Below are positions 1 to 9,507 of a stretch of 64,000 bases of DNA, piece after piece. Origin of the DNA: Loktanella sp. M215 (GTDB lineage Bacteria; Pseudomonadota; Alphaproteobacteria; Rhodobacterales; Rhodobacteraceae); contig NZ_WMEA01000001.1 in the NCBI RefSeq assembly GCF_021735925.1, positions 1,828,001 to 1,892,000 of the forward strand, given 5' to 3'. The notes under the pieces were generated by a model. It did not search any database and had not been told where the DNA came from. It was given only the letters and a program-made list of their open reading frames with translations. Every line of letters starts with the position of its first letter. Within the stretch, counting starts at the first letter, position 1. The translations under genes were made by a program, and so were the position numbers.

Positions 1-1237
<1,237 letters not shown>

Positions 1238-1365
1238 GATCCGGCGCCGGGGCGTCTGCCCCGACCGGATTGCCCCACGGATGCGGTCTGCAAAGATCGC
1301 ATCCGTGACATCACACCCAGATGTCGTTCACCAGTTCTTCGCACTGGAGCGACCGTTTTAAAGAA

Positions 1366-1396
1366 GGCCCGCAGCGGATGCTGCGGGCCTTTTTTG
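1366..1396 (+). terminator. Rho-independent terminator of groEL
   Basis: A perfect 10-bp stem (GGCCCGCAGC / GCTGCGGGCC) with a GGAT loop is followed directly by a run of Ts. It lies about 130 bases after the groEL stop. Confidence 0.93.
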
Positions 1397-1487
1397 TTGT
1401 GCGTTCACCTTTCGCTGACAAGCGCGGGCGCGGTGTTTCAGATCCTGCGGCGTCAGTGATCGATCAGCCTCGCAAGGCGCGTTGACA

Positions 1488-2483
1488 TCAGACCTGCGGG
1501 CTCGCCGGCGACAGGTTTGTCAGGCGGCAGCTGTGGGGTGTCGTCAGAGTCTGACAGACCGGATCACCGGCCATCACAGGCCCCTGTTTCGACACCTTGG
1601 CCGCATACATCGCGGCATCTGCCGCCTTTTCGATCAACTCTGATGTTGCGCCATCCTTGGGCCAACGGGCGCCGCCGATGGCGGCATGCAATGCTGTGCT
1701 GTTTGCGCCGGGCAGTGCAATCCGGTGACATGCCAGCGTCGACGCAATGCCGAGGGCCATGTCATGCAGGACCGCCCGCGCGCTGACGTTCTGGACCAAG
1801 ACCGCAAACTCGTCCCCGCCCATACGGGCCGCCGAGTCGTTCTGGCGCACGTTGGACCGGATCGCCTCTGCGAGGGCGAGGATGGCCGCGTCGCCGGCCG
1901 CGTGGCCGTGCGTGTCGTTGATTGCCTTCAGACCGTTCATGTCGATGTAGAGCAGGGCGAAAGGCGTGCCCGCGGCCACATTCGCAAGCATCTGAGACCG
2001 GATGCTTTGCGCGTTCAACAGGCCGGTCATTGCGTCGATCTCTGCCACTGTGGCCAGGTGCTTGTTGCGATCCTCCAGCAGTTGCTTTTGCATGTGCAGA
2101 CGCTTGGCGCGTTGTACGCCCAGGCGGTGCGCTGCGGTCATCTTGATGAATTCTGACCGGATCCGCAGCGAGGCTTCAAGCTTCAGCGCGATCAGGTTTT
2201 CCTGCTTGTAGGCACCGCCCAGACGCCAGCCGAGGGCTGTCAGGTTGCGCCCCTGCATTTCCGACACGGACAGCCGGATCGGTGCCGTGCTGACAAAACA
2301 GCGGGCGATCAGACGCAGCGTGTGCGGCGTCAGTTCAAAGCCGCGACCGAAGGCGCTGCCGGCGGCCATGTTGAATTCCGTCCGGGCCAAGGCGTTGCCG
2401 GCGATGACGTTCAGATCGCGGTCCAGCACGACGCAGGCCTCTGAACTGAACGCAAGCAGGGGGTGCAGAAGGTCCGGGTCCAT
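1488..2483 (-). CDS. Diguanylate cyclase with N-terminal PAS-like sensor region
   Basis: This protein is predicted to make cyclic di-GMP from two GTP. In the 331 residues, about 1-120 form a PAS-like region (FSSEACVVLDRDLNVIAGN is typical of PAS openings), about 120-150 is a helical linker, and about 150-300 is the GGDEF domain (DAMTGLLNAQS start, MGGDEFAVL active site at about 221-229). An RxxD inhibitory site (RQND, 213-216) sits exactly five residues before GGDEF, so product feedback inhibition is predicted. No EAL domain is present. The start codon is five bases beyond the stop of the upstream MetOD1-like gene, so the two are co-transcribed and probably translationally coupled. No membrane segments are seen; the protein is likely cytoplasmic. 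Confidence 0.9.
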   Translation of the reverse strand: MDPDLLHPLLAFSSEACVVLDRDLNVIAGNALARTEFNMAAGSAFGRGFELTPHTLRLIARCFVSTAPIRLSVSEMQGRNLTALGWRLGGAYKQENLIALKLEASLRIRSEFIKMTAAHRLGVQRAKRLHMQKQLLEDRNKHLATVAEIDAMTGLLNAQSIRSQMLANVAAGTPFALLYIDMNGLKAINDTHGHAAGDAAILALAEAIRSNVRQNDSAARMGGDEFAVLVQNVSARAVLHDMALGIASTLACHRIALPGANSTALHAAIGGARWPKDGATSELIEKAADAAMYAAKVSKQGPVMAGDPVCQTLTTPHSCRLTNLSPASPQV

Positions 2484-2488
2484 CGCCG

Positions 2489-3028
2489 CTACTCTGTAAA
2501 GAATTCAAGCCCGTCGCTGGGCGCCACGTCCTGCAGTTTCAAAGAGACGACGACGCGACAGCCCGGATCGCCACGCGCTATGGACTTGTCGATCTGGACA
2601 TGGGCATAGCCGTTGCGGTCTGCGACGACGCGACCGAAGACGTTTGTCGTCATCATGCACAGGGAAGGCCGGCCAATGACCCGATCGCCGAACGGACATT
2701 GCCGGGCGATCAGGACGATCGCCTCTTCATCGGCGGAGACAACGCTGAAATCCCCTTTGATCCGGGCCTTGAGGTCGACGAGGATGCTGGCGATCTGACC
2801 GGGCCCTGTGGCATCCGGGCCGTTCGGGTAGCGTTCGGATATGTCCTCGACCAAGGCCCCGCCGACCGTACTGATGAAACCCTCGGCTTCTTTCAGGCCG
2901 ATGACCTCTTCCAGCAGGCCCGACAGATGGCCGATGATCGCATTGAAAAAGGCGGTCTGTTCGCCGGAGTCGTCGGTCGGCGGCGTGTCGCGTGCTGTGT
3001 GTGGCGGTGTAATGCGGTCATGCAACAT
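2489..3028 (-). CDS. MetOD1-like (methanogen output domain) signalling protein
   Basis: This is a 179-residue cytoplasmic protein. The second half carries a pattern I associate with methanogen output domain 1: a CPFG motif, then a PSLCMMTTNVFGRV stretch with a second Cys, then a short beta-rich end (GCRVVVSLKL). The first ~30 residues are polar and low complexity, and about 30-60 looks helical (FFNAIIGHLSGLLEEVIGLKEAEGF). It is the first gene of a two-gene unit with the diguanylate cyclase. The context suggests it senses a ligand or state, perhaps through the paired cysteines, and tunes the cyclase; that is inference. The family assignment rests on motif memory and is moderate. Confidence 0.62.
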   Translation of the reverse strand: MLHDRITPPHTARDTPPTDDSGEQTAFFNAIIGHLSGLLEEVIGLKEAEGFISTVGGALVEDISERYPNGPDATGPGQIASILVDLKARIKGDFSVVSADEEAIVLIARQCPFGDRVIGRPSLCMMTTNVFGRVVADRNGYAHVQIDKSIARGDPGCRVVVSLKLQDVAPSDGLEFFTE

Positions 3029-3158
3029 CTATGGATCTTTCCTGTCGTCCTCGCAGGACCCTAGGGCCGCGCGGGCTAAAAATTTCTTAAGCTCTCGAAA
3101 TGATTTTGGATGGCTCCAACCCTCTGGGCAAAGGGCGCCCAGCGCGGCATCAAGTGTC

Positions 3159-3638
3159 ATGCGATTCCCAGGTTTCATCCGCGCGGCCACTGCAGTCGAC
3201 CTGCCCGCCATCGACGCCCTGCTGACGCAGGCCTTCGGCGGCACGGCAGAGGTCGCGCTGGTTCATGCCCTGCGCGGCGCCGGGCTGATGCGCGGCGAAC
3301 AGGTGATCCCGCTGGGCGACGATCTGATCGGCTATTACGCCCTGTCCGCCATGGTCGCGCCGCAGGGCTGGCTGTGCCTTGCACCCGTCGCCATCGCGCC
3401 CGACTGGCAACGGCGCGGCCACGGGCGGCGGATGGTGGCCCAACTGGTGGCCTGGGCCGACCGGACGGCCACGACTGTCGTGGTGCTGGGACCGCCCGCG
3501 TTCTATGCCTCGGCCGGTTTTTCAAGTGAGGCCGCCGCACGGCTGACCAGCCCCCATCCGCTGGATCACACGCTGCTGGCAGGCTGCGGTGCGCAGGCGC
3601 CACAGGTCGCACTGCGCTATCCGGCGGCGTTCAAGTGA
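3159..3638 (+). CDS. GNAT-family N-acetyltransferase
   Basis: This is a 159-residue protein of the YhbS-like GNAT type, transferring an acetyl group from acetyl-CoA to an unknown amine. The acetyl-CoA-binding signature is seen as LAPVAIAPDWQRRGHGRRMV (motif A, about residues 80-100), followed by the family's VVVLGPPAFYASAGF stretch. The ATG at 3159 was chosen because homology begins immediately after it (FIRAATAVDLPAIDALL); the frame is open further upstream but that part is antisense to the divergent MetOD1-like gene. The stop overlaps the start of the EamA transporter, so the two form an operon. Substrate unknown. Confidence 0.85.
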   Translation: MRFPGFIRAATAVDLPAIDALLTQAFGGTAEVALVHALRGAGLMRGEQVIPLGDDLIGYYALSAMVAPQGWLCLAPVAIAPDWQRRGHGRRMVAQLVAWADRTATTVVVLGPPAFYASAGFSSEAAARLTSPHPLDHTLLAGCGAQAPQVALRYPAAFK

Positions 3639-4489
3639 TGCGGCTTTTTGTGCTGGTCAGCGTCGTGATGTGCGCTTTTGCGGGGAATTCGATTCTGACC
3701 CGTTTGGGGGTGGCGCGTTATGGCATCGACCCTTTGACATTCGGCGCGATCCGCGTGGCTGCGGGGGCCGCGGCGCTGCTGGTCCTGCGGCGCGGCAGGG
3801 CGGTGCCATTGCGCGGCATGCGGCGCTGGGTGGGGGCCGGGACGCTCGCGGTCTACATGATCGGCTTTTCCTGGGCCTATCTGAACCTTGCGGCGGGACT
3901 GGGCGCATTGATCCTGTTTGCCACGGTGCAAGGCGTGATGTTCGCCACCGCATTGTGGCGGGGTCAGGCGGTGCCGCCATTGCGCTGGGCCGGCATGGCG
4001 CTGGCGCTGGGCGGGCTCGTGGTGCTGCTCTGGCCTGCAGGGCAGGTCCGCGTCGATCCCGCCGGTGCGCTGGCGATGATCTGTGCCGGGGTCGGCTGGG
4101 GCGCCTATACCCTGCTGGGACAGGGCGAACGGGATGCCACCGCCGCCACGACCGCGAATTTCCTTCTGTGCCTGCCGCTGATGGCGCTGAGCGTCGTCCT
4201 GCACGGCGATCCGGGGTCGCTGTCATGGACGGGTGTCGCTGTGGCGGCGCTGGCGGGTGCGGTGACGTCTGGGCTGGGATATGCGCTGTGGTATCGCGTC
4301 CTGCCATCGCTGACGGTCACAGCCGCCGCCGTCGCCCAACTGAGCGTGCCGGTGATCGCCGTGGCGGGCGGCATCGTGCTGCTGTCAGAGCCGTTGACGC
4401 CGCGCATCCTGCTGGCCGCCGTCATGGTGCTTGGCGGTATCGGCCTGTCCAGCCTGCGTCAGCGCAGGATCGGCTCCAATGGGTCGTAG
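3638..4489 (+). CDS. EamA/DMT-superfamily transporter
   Basis: An inner-membrane protein of about 283 residues, predicted to have ten transmembrane helices from two EamA repeats (RhaT/YdcZ-like). The N-terminus enters the membrane at once (LFVLVSVVMCAFAGNSIL) and hydrophobic segments alternate with short loops to the C-terminus. Such proteins export or import small metabolites such as amino acids or nucleotide-sugars; the substrate cannot be read from sequence. The ATG at 3638 overlaps the TGA of the acetyltransferase by one base; a GTG one codon earlier is an alternative. Its 3' end overlaps the convergent Nudix gene by 31 bases. Confidence 0.88.
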   Translation: MRLFVLVSVVMCAFAGNSILTRLGVARYGIDPLTFGAIRVAAGAAALLVLRRGRAVPLRGMRRWVGAGTLAVYMIGFSWAYLNLAAGLGALILFATVQGVMFATALWRGQAVPPLRWAGMALALGGLVVLLWPAGQVRVDPAGALAMICAGVGWGAYTLLGQGERDATAATTANFLLCLPLMALSVVLHGDPGSLSWTGVAVAALAGAVTSGLGYALWYRVLPSLTVTAAAVAQLSVPVIAVAGGIVLLSEPLTPRILLAAVMVLGGIGLSSLRQRRIGSNGS

Positions 4490-4905
4490 GTGATCGCATC
4501 AGGGTCGCCCCAGGCGACGGCCGCCAAGGTATCGGGCTTGACCCGAAGGTCGGCAAGGTCGCTGCGGCTGGCCCAGCGATGGTGGGTCACGATGCCTTCG
4601 GGATCGGTCCAGTCGCCCGGAATGACGGGATCGGCGACGGTGCAGCGGAAATAGATGTCAACCTGATGGAAATCGCGGTCGGGATCGTGGAATTCGTTCA
4701 CGAGGCAGACGGCGCCGACGTCGATCTGCAAGCCTGTTTCCTCCTGTATTTCGCGCCTCAGATTATCCGTCAGGCTGGCGTGCGGCTGCACGCCGCCACC
4801 GGGTGCGCACCACAGATCCGTGCGCCCGGCGTAGGCGTTGACCAGCAGCAGGCGGTCATCGTGCAGGATCACGGCGCGGACGGCGAGACGGGGCGGGCGA
4901 GACAT
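4459..4905 (-). CDS. Nudix hydrolase with imperfect Nudix box
   Basis: A 148-residue protein of the Nudix family, which hydrolyses nucleoside diphosphates linked to another moiety. The Nudix box lies at about residues 37-59. It has GG at the front and an intact REIQEETGL (REUxEExGU), so the metal-binding glutamates are present, but the conserved first Glu of Gx5E is Ala43. The ATG at 4905 is preferred because the family fold starts with RLAVRAVILHDDRLLLV; the frame remains open another 45 codons upstream, but those codons show no family similarity. It runs convergent to the EamA gene with overlapping 3' ends. Substrate unknown. Confidence 0.87.
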   Translation of the reverse strand: MSRPPRLAVRAVILHDDRLLLVNAYAGRTDLWCAPGGGVQPHASLTDNLRREIQEETGLQIDVGAVCLVNEFHDPDRDFHQVDIYFRCTVADPVIPGDWTDPEGIVTHHRWASRSDLADLRVKPDTLAAVAWGDPDAITYDPLEPILR

Positions 4906-4993
4906 GGTGTGACCCTGACCGGTGCCGCGGAATTGTGCAAGGCTGCGCCAGCGGCGGCTGGGCGGCGCGGGGAACGGTGCTAGGTGTCGTCGG

Positions 4994-5740
4994 ATGAAAC
5001 GCCTTGTCCCGATCCTGCTGTCGCTGATGGCCGCCTGCACCAGAGGAGAGCCTGCCGTGGCCCAGTCCGACGACTGCGTCGTGCTGTTGCACGGCCTCGC
5101 GCGCAGCGAGATCAGCCTGACGCCACTGCAGCTTTATCTGGAGAATGCGGGTTACACCGTCGTCAACCGCGGCTACCCCTCGACCAAGGAACCGATCCAG
5201 AAGCTGGTGGCGGAGAACGTCGGGCAGGACGTGGCGGCCTGCGGCGACCGGCGGGTAAGCTTCGTCACGCATTCGATGGGCGGCATTCTGGCGCGGGCCT
5301 GGTTGGCGCAGAACAGGCCCGCGCGGATGGGACGCGTGGTGATGCTGGCGCCGCCGAACGAAGGGTCCGACCTCGTGGATATGTTCGGTGACTGGGAGCC
5401 GTTCCGGTGGATCAACGGACCGGCCGGCCTGCAACTGGGAACCGATCCGGACAGTTTTCCCAATGCACTGCCGGGTGCCGAGGATTACGAGTTGGGGATC
5501 ATCGCAGGCTCGCGCAGCCTGAACCCGCTTTATTCCGCGGTGATCGACGGTGGCGATGACGGCAAGGTCAGCGTGGCCAGCACAAAGCTGGCGGGCATGC
5601 AGGACCATATCGTGCTGCCGGTCACGCATACCTTCATGATGAACAATCCGCTGGTCATGGCGCAGGTGCTGGCGTTCCTGCAAAATGGCAGGTTCGATCG
5701 CGGGCTCAGCCTGACGGGCGTGATCTTTGGACAGGAATGA
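4994..5740 (+). CDS. Exported alpha/beta-hydrolase (lipase/esterase-like)
   Basis: A 248-residue protein with an N-terminal export signal ([14 protein letters not shown]). The Cys at residue 15 in MAAC resembles a weak lipobox, so it may be a lipoprotein; cleavage after AVAQS is the alternative. The fold is of the PGAP1/lipase type: oxyanion loop [10 protein letters not shown], nucleophile elbow [12 protein letters not shown] with the catalytic Ser, a PPNEGSD stretch typical of this group, and a late His (VTHTFMM) as the probable catalytic histidine. It probably hydrolyses an ester in the periplasm; the substrate is unknown. It stands alone on the plus strand and is followed by a bidirectional terminator. 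Confidence 0.82.
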   Translation: MKRLVPILLSLMAACTRGEPAVAQSDDCVVLLHGLARSEISLTPLQLYLENAGYTVVNRGYPSTKEPIQKLVAENVGQDVAACGDRRVSFVTHSMGGILARAWLAQNRPARMGRVVMLAPPNEGSDLVDMFGDWEPFRWINGPAGLQLGTDPDSFPNALPGAEDYELGIIAGSRSLNPLYSAVIDGGDDGKVSVASTKLAGMQDHIVLPVTHTFMMNNPLVMAQVLAFLQNGRFDRGLSLTGVIFGQE

Positions 5741-5764
5741 TATCCGTCTTTCTGCGAATGACGA

Positions 5765-5798
5765 AATGCCTCCGGCGGGAGTTTATTCGGTCAGGTGA
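5765..5798. repeat. Degenerate member of the intergenic repeat family (tentative)
   Basis: A GC-rich block (CCTCCGGCGGGAG) followed by TTTATTCGGTCAGG and then an A/G-rich stretch resembles, with many mismatches, the repeat seen at 49127-49149. It occupies the same kind of place, just after a gene end. Confidence 0.3.
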
Positions 5799-5826
5799 AA
5801 AGAGGACTGCGCCCCTTTGGGCAAGT

Positions 5827-5860
5827 AAAAGGCCCCGGGCAGTGGTGCGCGGGGCCTTTT
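5827..5860. terminator. Bidirectional terminator between convergent genes
   Basis: AAAAGGCCCCG ... CGGGGCCTTTT forms a GC-rich stem with an A-run on one side and a T-run on the other. It therefore reads as a terminator on both strands, serving the hydrolase (+) and the UbiK-like gene (-). Confidence 0.88.
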
Positions 5861-5883
5861 GTGTATCGTAGCCTTAGGGGCGG

Positions 5884-6129
5884 TCAGCCTTGCTTGGCTT
5901 CCAGTGCCGCGATGCGGGCGGAGAGGGCGGCATTTTCCTCTCGGGCTTTCTGGGCCATCGTGCGGACGGCGTCGAATTCCTCGCGGGTGACGAAGTCGCG
6001 GTCGGCCAGCCAGCGGTCCATCATGGATTTCATCGCGTTGCCGGCCTCGTCGCGGGCCCCTTGGGCCACGCCCATGGCATTGGTCATCAGCGCGCTGAGG
6101 TCGTCGAAGATCTTGGTCTTGGGTTGCAT
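5884..6129 (-). CDS. ubiK: UbiK-family accessory factor (BMFP/YqiC-like)
   Basis: An 81-residue coiled-coil protein of the BMFP family (E. coli YqiC/UbiK), which assists ubiquinone biosynthesis and associates with membranes. Visible features are the family opening QPKTKIFDDLSAL, a central amphipathic helix with LADRDFVTREEFDAVRTMA, and a C-terminal leucine/alanine coiled coil ending EAKQG. The ATG at 6129 fits the family start (MQ-x-x-x-KIFDDL); a GTG at 6138 would add three residues. It is divergent from lgt. The function is inferred from the E. coli homologue. Confidence 0.85.
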   Translation of the reverse strand: MQPKTKIFDDLSALMTNAMGVAQGARDEAGNAMKSMMDRWLADRDFVTREEFDAVRTMAQKAREENAALSARIAALEAKQG

Positions 6130-6248
6130 GGGGTTCACTCCATCCGGTTGCGGGGTTGGACCCCGTTGTGATCCCTATATGGGTGGGGCGGGTTTGTCCC
6201 GCAAGCGGGTGGTTGACTTCACCCGTGGCGCGCCACAGGAATGGCGCC

Positions 6249-7127
6249 ATGCTGGCAGCCCTTACCTTTCCAAACATCTCTCCCGAAATCTTCTCGGTCA
6301 CCCTGTTCGGTGCGACCTTCGCGCTGCGCTGGTATGCGGTGGCCTATATCGTGGGGATCGCGATCGGCTATGCGATGATCGCACGCGCGTTGCGGCGCCC
6401 CGAGTTGTGGCGCGGCGATCCGCCCATCGCGCCCGCGCGGCTTGAGGATTATCTGACCTATATCGTCATCGGCGTCATTGCGGGCGGACGGCTGGGGTAC
6501 TGTCTGTTCTATCAGCCCGGCTACTATCTGGCACATCCGCTGGAAATTCCCGCGATCTGGACGGGGGGGATGTCGTTTCACGGCGGCTTTCTGGGCGTCG
6601 TGCTGGCGGTTTTCGTCTTTGCGCGGCGCAACGGGGTGCCCTTCGGCTCGATGGCCGATGTCACCTCCCTTGCGGCGACGCCCGCGATCCTGCTGGTGCG
6701 GATCGCGAATTTCATCAATGACGAGCTGTGGGGGCGGCCCACGGACCTGCCGTGGGGCGTGGTTTTTCCGTCAGAGGCGGCGCAGGATTGCCCGGATGTC
6801 ATAGGGATCTGTGCGCGTCATCCCAGCCAGCTTTACGAATCCGCGCTGGAGGGACTGATACTGGGCGCGGTGCTGTTGTTCATCGTCTACCGGCGCGGGG
6901 CGCTGAAGTTTCCGTGGCTGACGACCGGCGTGTTCTGCGCGGGCTATGCGTTGGCGCGGTTCATGCTGGAATTCGTCCGCCAGCCCGATGCGCAGTTCCG
7001 CGGGACCGGCAACCCGCTGGGCTGGGCGCTGGATTTTGGCCAGTGGGGCCTGACGATGGGGCAATGCCTGTCGCTGCCGATGTTCCTGTTCGGGATCAGC
7101 CTGATCGTGCTGTCGCGCCGCCGGTGA
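6249..7127 (+). CDS. lgt: Prolipoprotein diacylglyceryl transferase
   Basis: Lgt moves a diacylglyceryl group from phosphatidylglycerol to the lipobox Cys of prolipoproteins in the inner membrane. The protein has 292 residues and about seven membrane helices. Family signatures are present: RWYAVAYIVG near the N-terminus, the HGGFLG motif (FHGGFLGVVL), RIANFINDELWGRPT, and HPSQLYESALEG. The ATG at 6249 starts just before the first conserved segment; earlier in-frame codons are poorly coding. The stop overlaps the GTG start of the methyltransferase by four bases, so lgt heads a three-gene translationally coupled operon. Confidence 0.97.
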   Translation: MLAALTFPNISPEIFSVTLFGATFALRWYAVAYIVGIAIGYAMIARALRRPELWRGDPPIAPARLEDYLTYIVIGVIAGGRLGYCLFYQPGYYLAHPLEIPAIWTGGMSFHGGFLGVVLAVFVFARRNGVPFGSMADVTSLAATPAILLVRIANFINDELWGRPTDLPWGVVFPSEAAQDCPDVIGICARHPSQLYESALEGLILGAVLLFIVYRRGALKFPWLTTGVFCAGYALARFMLEFVRQPDAQFRGTGNPLGWALDFGQWGLTMGQCLSLPMFLFGISLIVLSRRR

Positions 7128-8179
7128 CGCTGGGCGACGCCCTGCGGGCGCGCATTGCCCACGATGGGCCGATGACGCTGGCCGATTACATGGCGGCCTG
7201 CCTGCTGGACCCTGACCACGGCTATTATGCCACGCGCGATCCGTTTGGCGCGGCTGGCGATTTCATCACGGCGCCCGAAATCAGCCAGATGTTCGGAGAG
7301 TTGATCGGATTGTGTCTGGCACAGGCCTGGCTGGACCAAGGCGCGCCTGCGGGCTTTGCGCTGGCCGAATGCGGGCCGGGCCGCGGGACGCTAATGGCGG
7401 ATATCCTGCGCGCGACACGGGCGGTGCCGGGGTTCCACGCCGCGGCGCGGGTGCACCTGGTCGAAGCCTCGGCCACATTGCGTGCCGTGCAGGCGACGCG
7501 CGTACCGGGCGCGGTCTGGCTTGACCGGGTCGATCAGCTGCCGGAGCTGCCGTTGTTCATGGTCGCGAACGAATTCTTTGACGCGCTGCCGATCCGCCAG
7601 TTCCAGCGCGACGGCGCCGGCTGGCGCGAGCGGGTGGTCGGTGTGAAAGACGGTGCCTTGGCGCTGGGGCTGACGGCGGCGACACCCCTTGCGGCGCTAA
7701 AGGCGCGTCTTGGCGACACCCGCGATGGCGACATCGTCGAGACCTGTCCGGCCATGCCCGCTATCGCCGGGACCATCGGCGCGCGCATCGCCGCCCATGG
7801 CGGGGCGGGGCTTGTCATCGATTACGGGGACTGGACGTCGCTGGGCGATACCTTTCAGGCGGTGCAGGATCATAAGGAGACGGATCCACTGGCCGCCCCC
7901 GGGCAGGCTGACCTGACCGCGCATGTGGATTTCGCGGCCCTCGCGGCCGCGGTGGCCCCGGCGCGGCATACGCGACTGACGCCGCAGGGCGTGTTTCTGG
8001 AACGTCTGGGCATCGCGCAACGGGCGCAGACACTGGCCGATGGCTTGCACGAAGAGGCGCTTGACGCGCATATTGCGGCACATCGGCGCTTGACCCACCC
8101 CACCCAGATGGGCGACCACTTCAAGGTGATCGGGATCTATCCTGACGGCGCCACACCCCCACCGGGACTGAACGCATGA
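7124..8179 (+). CDS. MidA/NDUFAF7-like class I SAM-dependent methyltransferase
   Basis: A 351-residue protein of the DUF185 family, whose eukaryotic members (NDUFAF7/MidA) methylate an arginine of a complex I subunit. Supporting features are the DPFGAAGDFITAPEISQMFGE block, the SAM-binding LAECGPGRGTLMAD, the MVANEFFDALP motif and GLVIDYGD. The GTG at 7124 overlaps the lgt stop (GTGA) and gives the family-typical start LGDALRARIAHDGPMTLADYM. The role in complex I assembly is known for homologues and inferred here. It is coupled by ATGA overlap to pgeF. Confidence 0.9.
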   Translation: MTLGDALRARIAHDGPMTLADYMAACLLDPDHGYYATRDPFGAAGDFITAPEISQMFGELIGLCLAQAWLDQGAPAGFALAECGPGRGTLMADILRATRAVPGFHAAARVHLVEASATLRAVQATRVPGAVWLDRVDQLPELPLFMVANEFFDALPIRQFQRDGAGWRERVVGVKDGALALGLTAATPLAALKARLGDTRDGDIVETCPAMPAIAGTIGARIAAHGGAGLVIDYGDWTSLGDTFQAVQDHKETDPLAAPGQADLTAHVDFAALAAAVAPARHTRLTPQGVFLERLGIAQRAQTLADGLHEEALDAHIAAHRRLTHPTQMGDHFKVIGIYPDGATPPPGLNA

Positions 8180-8931
8180 CACTGGACATCATCACCGCCC
8201 CCAGTCTGCAGCCCTTGCGGCACGGGTTCTTCAGCCGGATCGGCGGTGCGTCGTCGGGGGTATTTGCAGGACTGAATTGCGGGTTCGGCAGCAGCGACCA
8301 GTCAGAGATCGTGGCCATCAACCGTGCCCGCGTGGCGGCCCAGATGGGTGTCGCGCCCGGGCATCTGGCGGGTGTGCACCAGGTGCATTCGGCGGATGTC
8401 ATTCCCATGGATGCACCGCTTGGTCCCACGCCACAGGCTGACGGTCTGGTCACGGCCACGCCCGGCGTGGCGCTGTCGGTGCTGACCGCCGATTGCCAGC
8501 CGATCCTGTTTGCCGACCATGATGCAGGCGTCATCGGCGCCTGCCACGCCGGCTGGCAGGGCGCGCTGGGCGGTGTGATCGAGAATACGGTGGCGGCGAT
8601 GGTGCGTCTGGGCGCGCAGGCCTCGCGGATCGCAGCGGTGATCGGACCCACGATCAGTCAACGGGCCTACGAGGTCGGGCCGGAGTTTCGCGACAGGTTC
8701 CTGAGCGTGGATGACGCCTCGGCGCGATTTTTTGTGCAGGGCAAGGGCGACCGGCTGCAGTTCGACCTGCCGGCCTATGGGTTGCACCGCCTGCGCCGTG
8801 CGGGCGTGGGGCAGGCGGACTGGACGCGTCACTGCACCTACAGTGACCCGGTGCGATTCTTTTCCTACAGGCGGTCGGTGCATGCCAAGGATCCCGACTA
8901 CGGGCGGCTGATCGCGGCTATCACCTTGTAA
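8176..8931 (+). CDS. pgeF: Peptidoglycan editing factor PgeF (YfiH family)
   Basis: A 251-residue member of the YfiH/DUF152 family. The E. coli protein is a cytoplasmic amidase-type enzyme that removes wrongly incorporated Ser from muropeptide precursors; the family was earlier called polyphenol oxidase. The metal-site motifs are visible: VHQVHSADV, VLTADCQPILF and GACHAGWQGALGG, which carry the His/Cys ligands, and the C-terminal RHCTYSDP...FFSYRR. The ATG at 8176 overlaps the preceding stop by four bases. It is the last gene of the lgt operon. Confidence 0.93.
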   Translation: MTLDIITAPSLQPLRHGFFSRIGGASSGVFAGLNCGFGSSDQSEIVAINRARVAAQMGVAPGHLAGVHQVHSADVIPMDAPLGPTPQADGLVTATPGVALSVLTADCQPILFADHDAGVIGACHAGWQGALGGVIENTVAAMVRLGAQASRIAAVIGPTISQRAYEVGPEFRDRFLSVDDASARFFVQGKGDRLQFDLPAYGLHRLRRAGVGQADWTRHCTYSDPVRFFSYRRSVHAKDPDYGRLIAAITL

Positions 8932-9208
8932 TCCGGGCCGGATTGCGGCGTGACCTTGCCGCGTTTCGGCCGCAATTCCCGCGACAATCTGCGTCTTTTT
9001 GCGTGCATTGATGCCGGAATGCGCCGGAATAACCCGAAAAGCCGCTGTTTCCGGACTGGCACCAATGGTGCCGCAATCGACGGATATCTTGATCCTGATT
9101 TTACTGAAAATCGTGAAAGACGGCCCTATTCCAGCCAACAAGACTAGGGAAACTGAGTCCATCGGCCGCCTCGGGTTGGCCAAGGAAACAGTAACAGAGG
9201 TAGACACC

Positions 9209-9391
9209 ATGAAGACCCAGACACGCTGGATGAGCAAGATGATCGAAGAGACTGAAAAGGCCGCACCCGCTATGCCGTGGGAGCGTGGTCTGCGCCGTCA
9301 GGCGATGATTTCCCGCCGCCTTGATGCGGAAGAGCGGCAGGTCAAGGTGACCCTTCCTGCAATGCCAGCGGGCATCAGCCTCGCCGGATAA
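9209..9391 (+). CDS. Small conserved-looking protein of unknown function
   Basis: A 60-residue, strongly charged protein (MKTQTRWMSKMIEET start, then an Arg-rich RGLRRQAMISRRLDAEER middle and a hydrophobic VTLPAMPAGISLAG end). It has no signal peptide or membrane segment. An AGAGG ribosome binding site lies nine bases before the ATG, and a strong terminator follows about 60 bases after the stop, so it looks like a real single-gene unit. No family recognised. The frame stays open upstream to 8999, but that part lacks coding character and the Shine-Dalgarno fixes the start at 9209. Confidence 0.68.
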   Translation: MKTQTRWMSKMIEETEKAAPAMPWERGLRRQAMISRRLDAEERQVKVTLPAMPAGISLAG

Positions 9392-9449
9392 CACCGCGCC
9401 AATTTTTTCCTTTCCCCGCGACCGGGTTTTTGTGCTCCGGTCCACCTGT

Positions 9450-9486
9450 CCCGCGCGGTTCATCCCTCTGGCCGCGCGGGTTTTTC
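9450..9486 (+). terminator. Rho-independent terminator
   Basis: A nine-base stem CCCGCGCGG / CCGCGCGGG with a 13-base loop is followed by TTTTT. It ends the 60-residue gene. Confidence 0.9.
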
Positions 9487-9507
9487 GTTTTGTGACGCGA
9501 GAGACTG

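Noticed and set aside
8950..9147. A 65-codon frame between pgeF and the 60-residue gene
   Set aside because: No ribosome binding site, no coding character, and it ends in the promoter-like area of the next gene.
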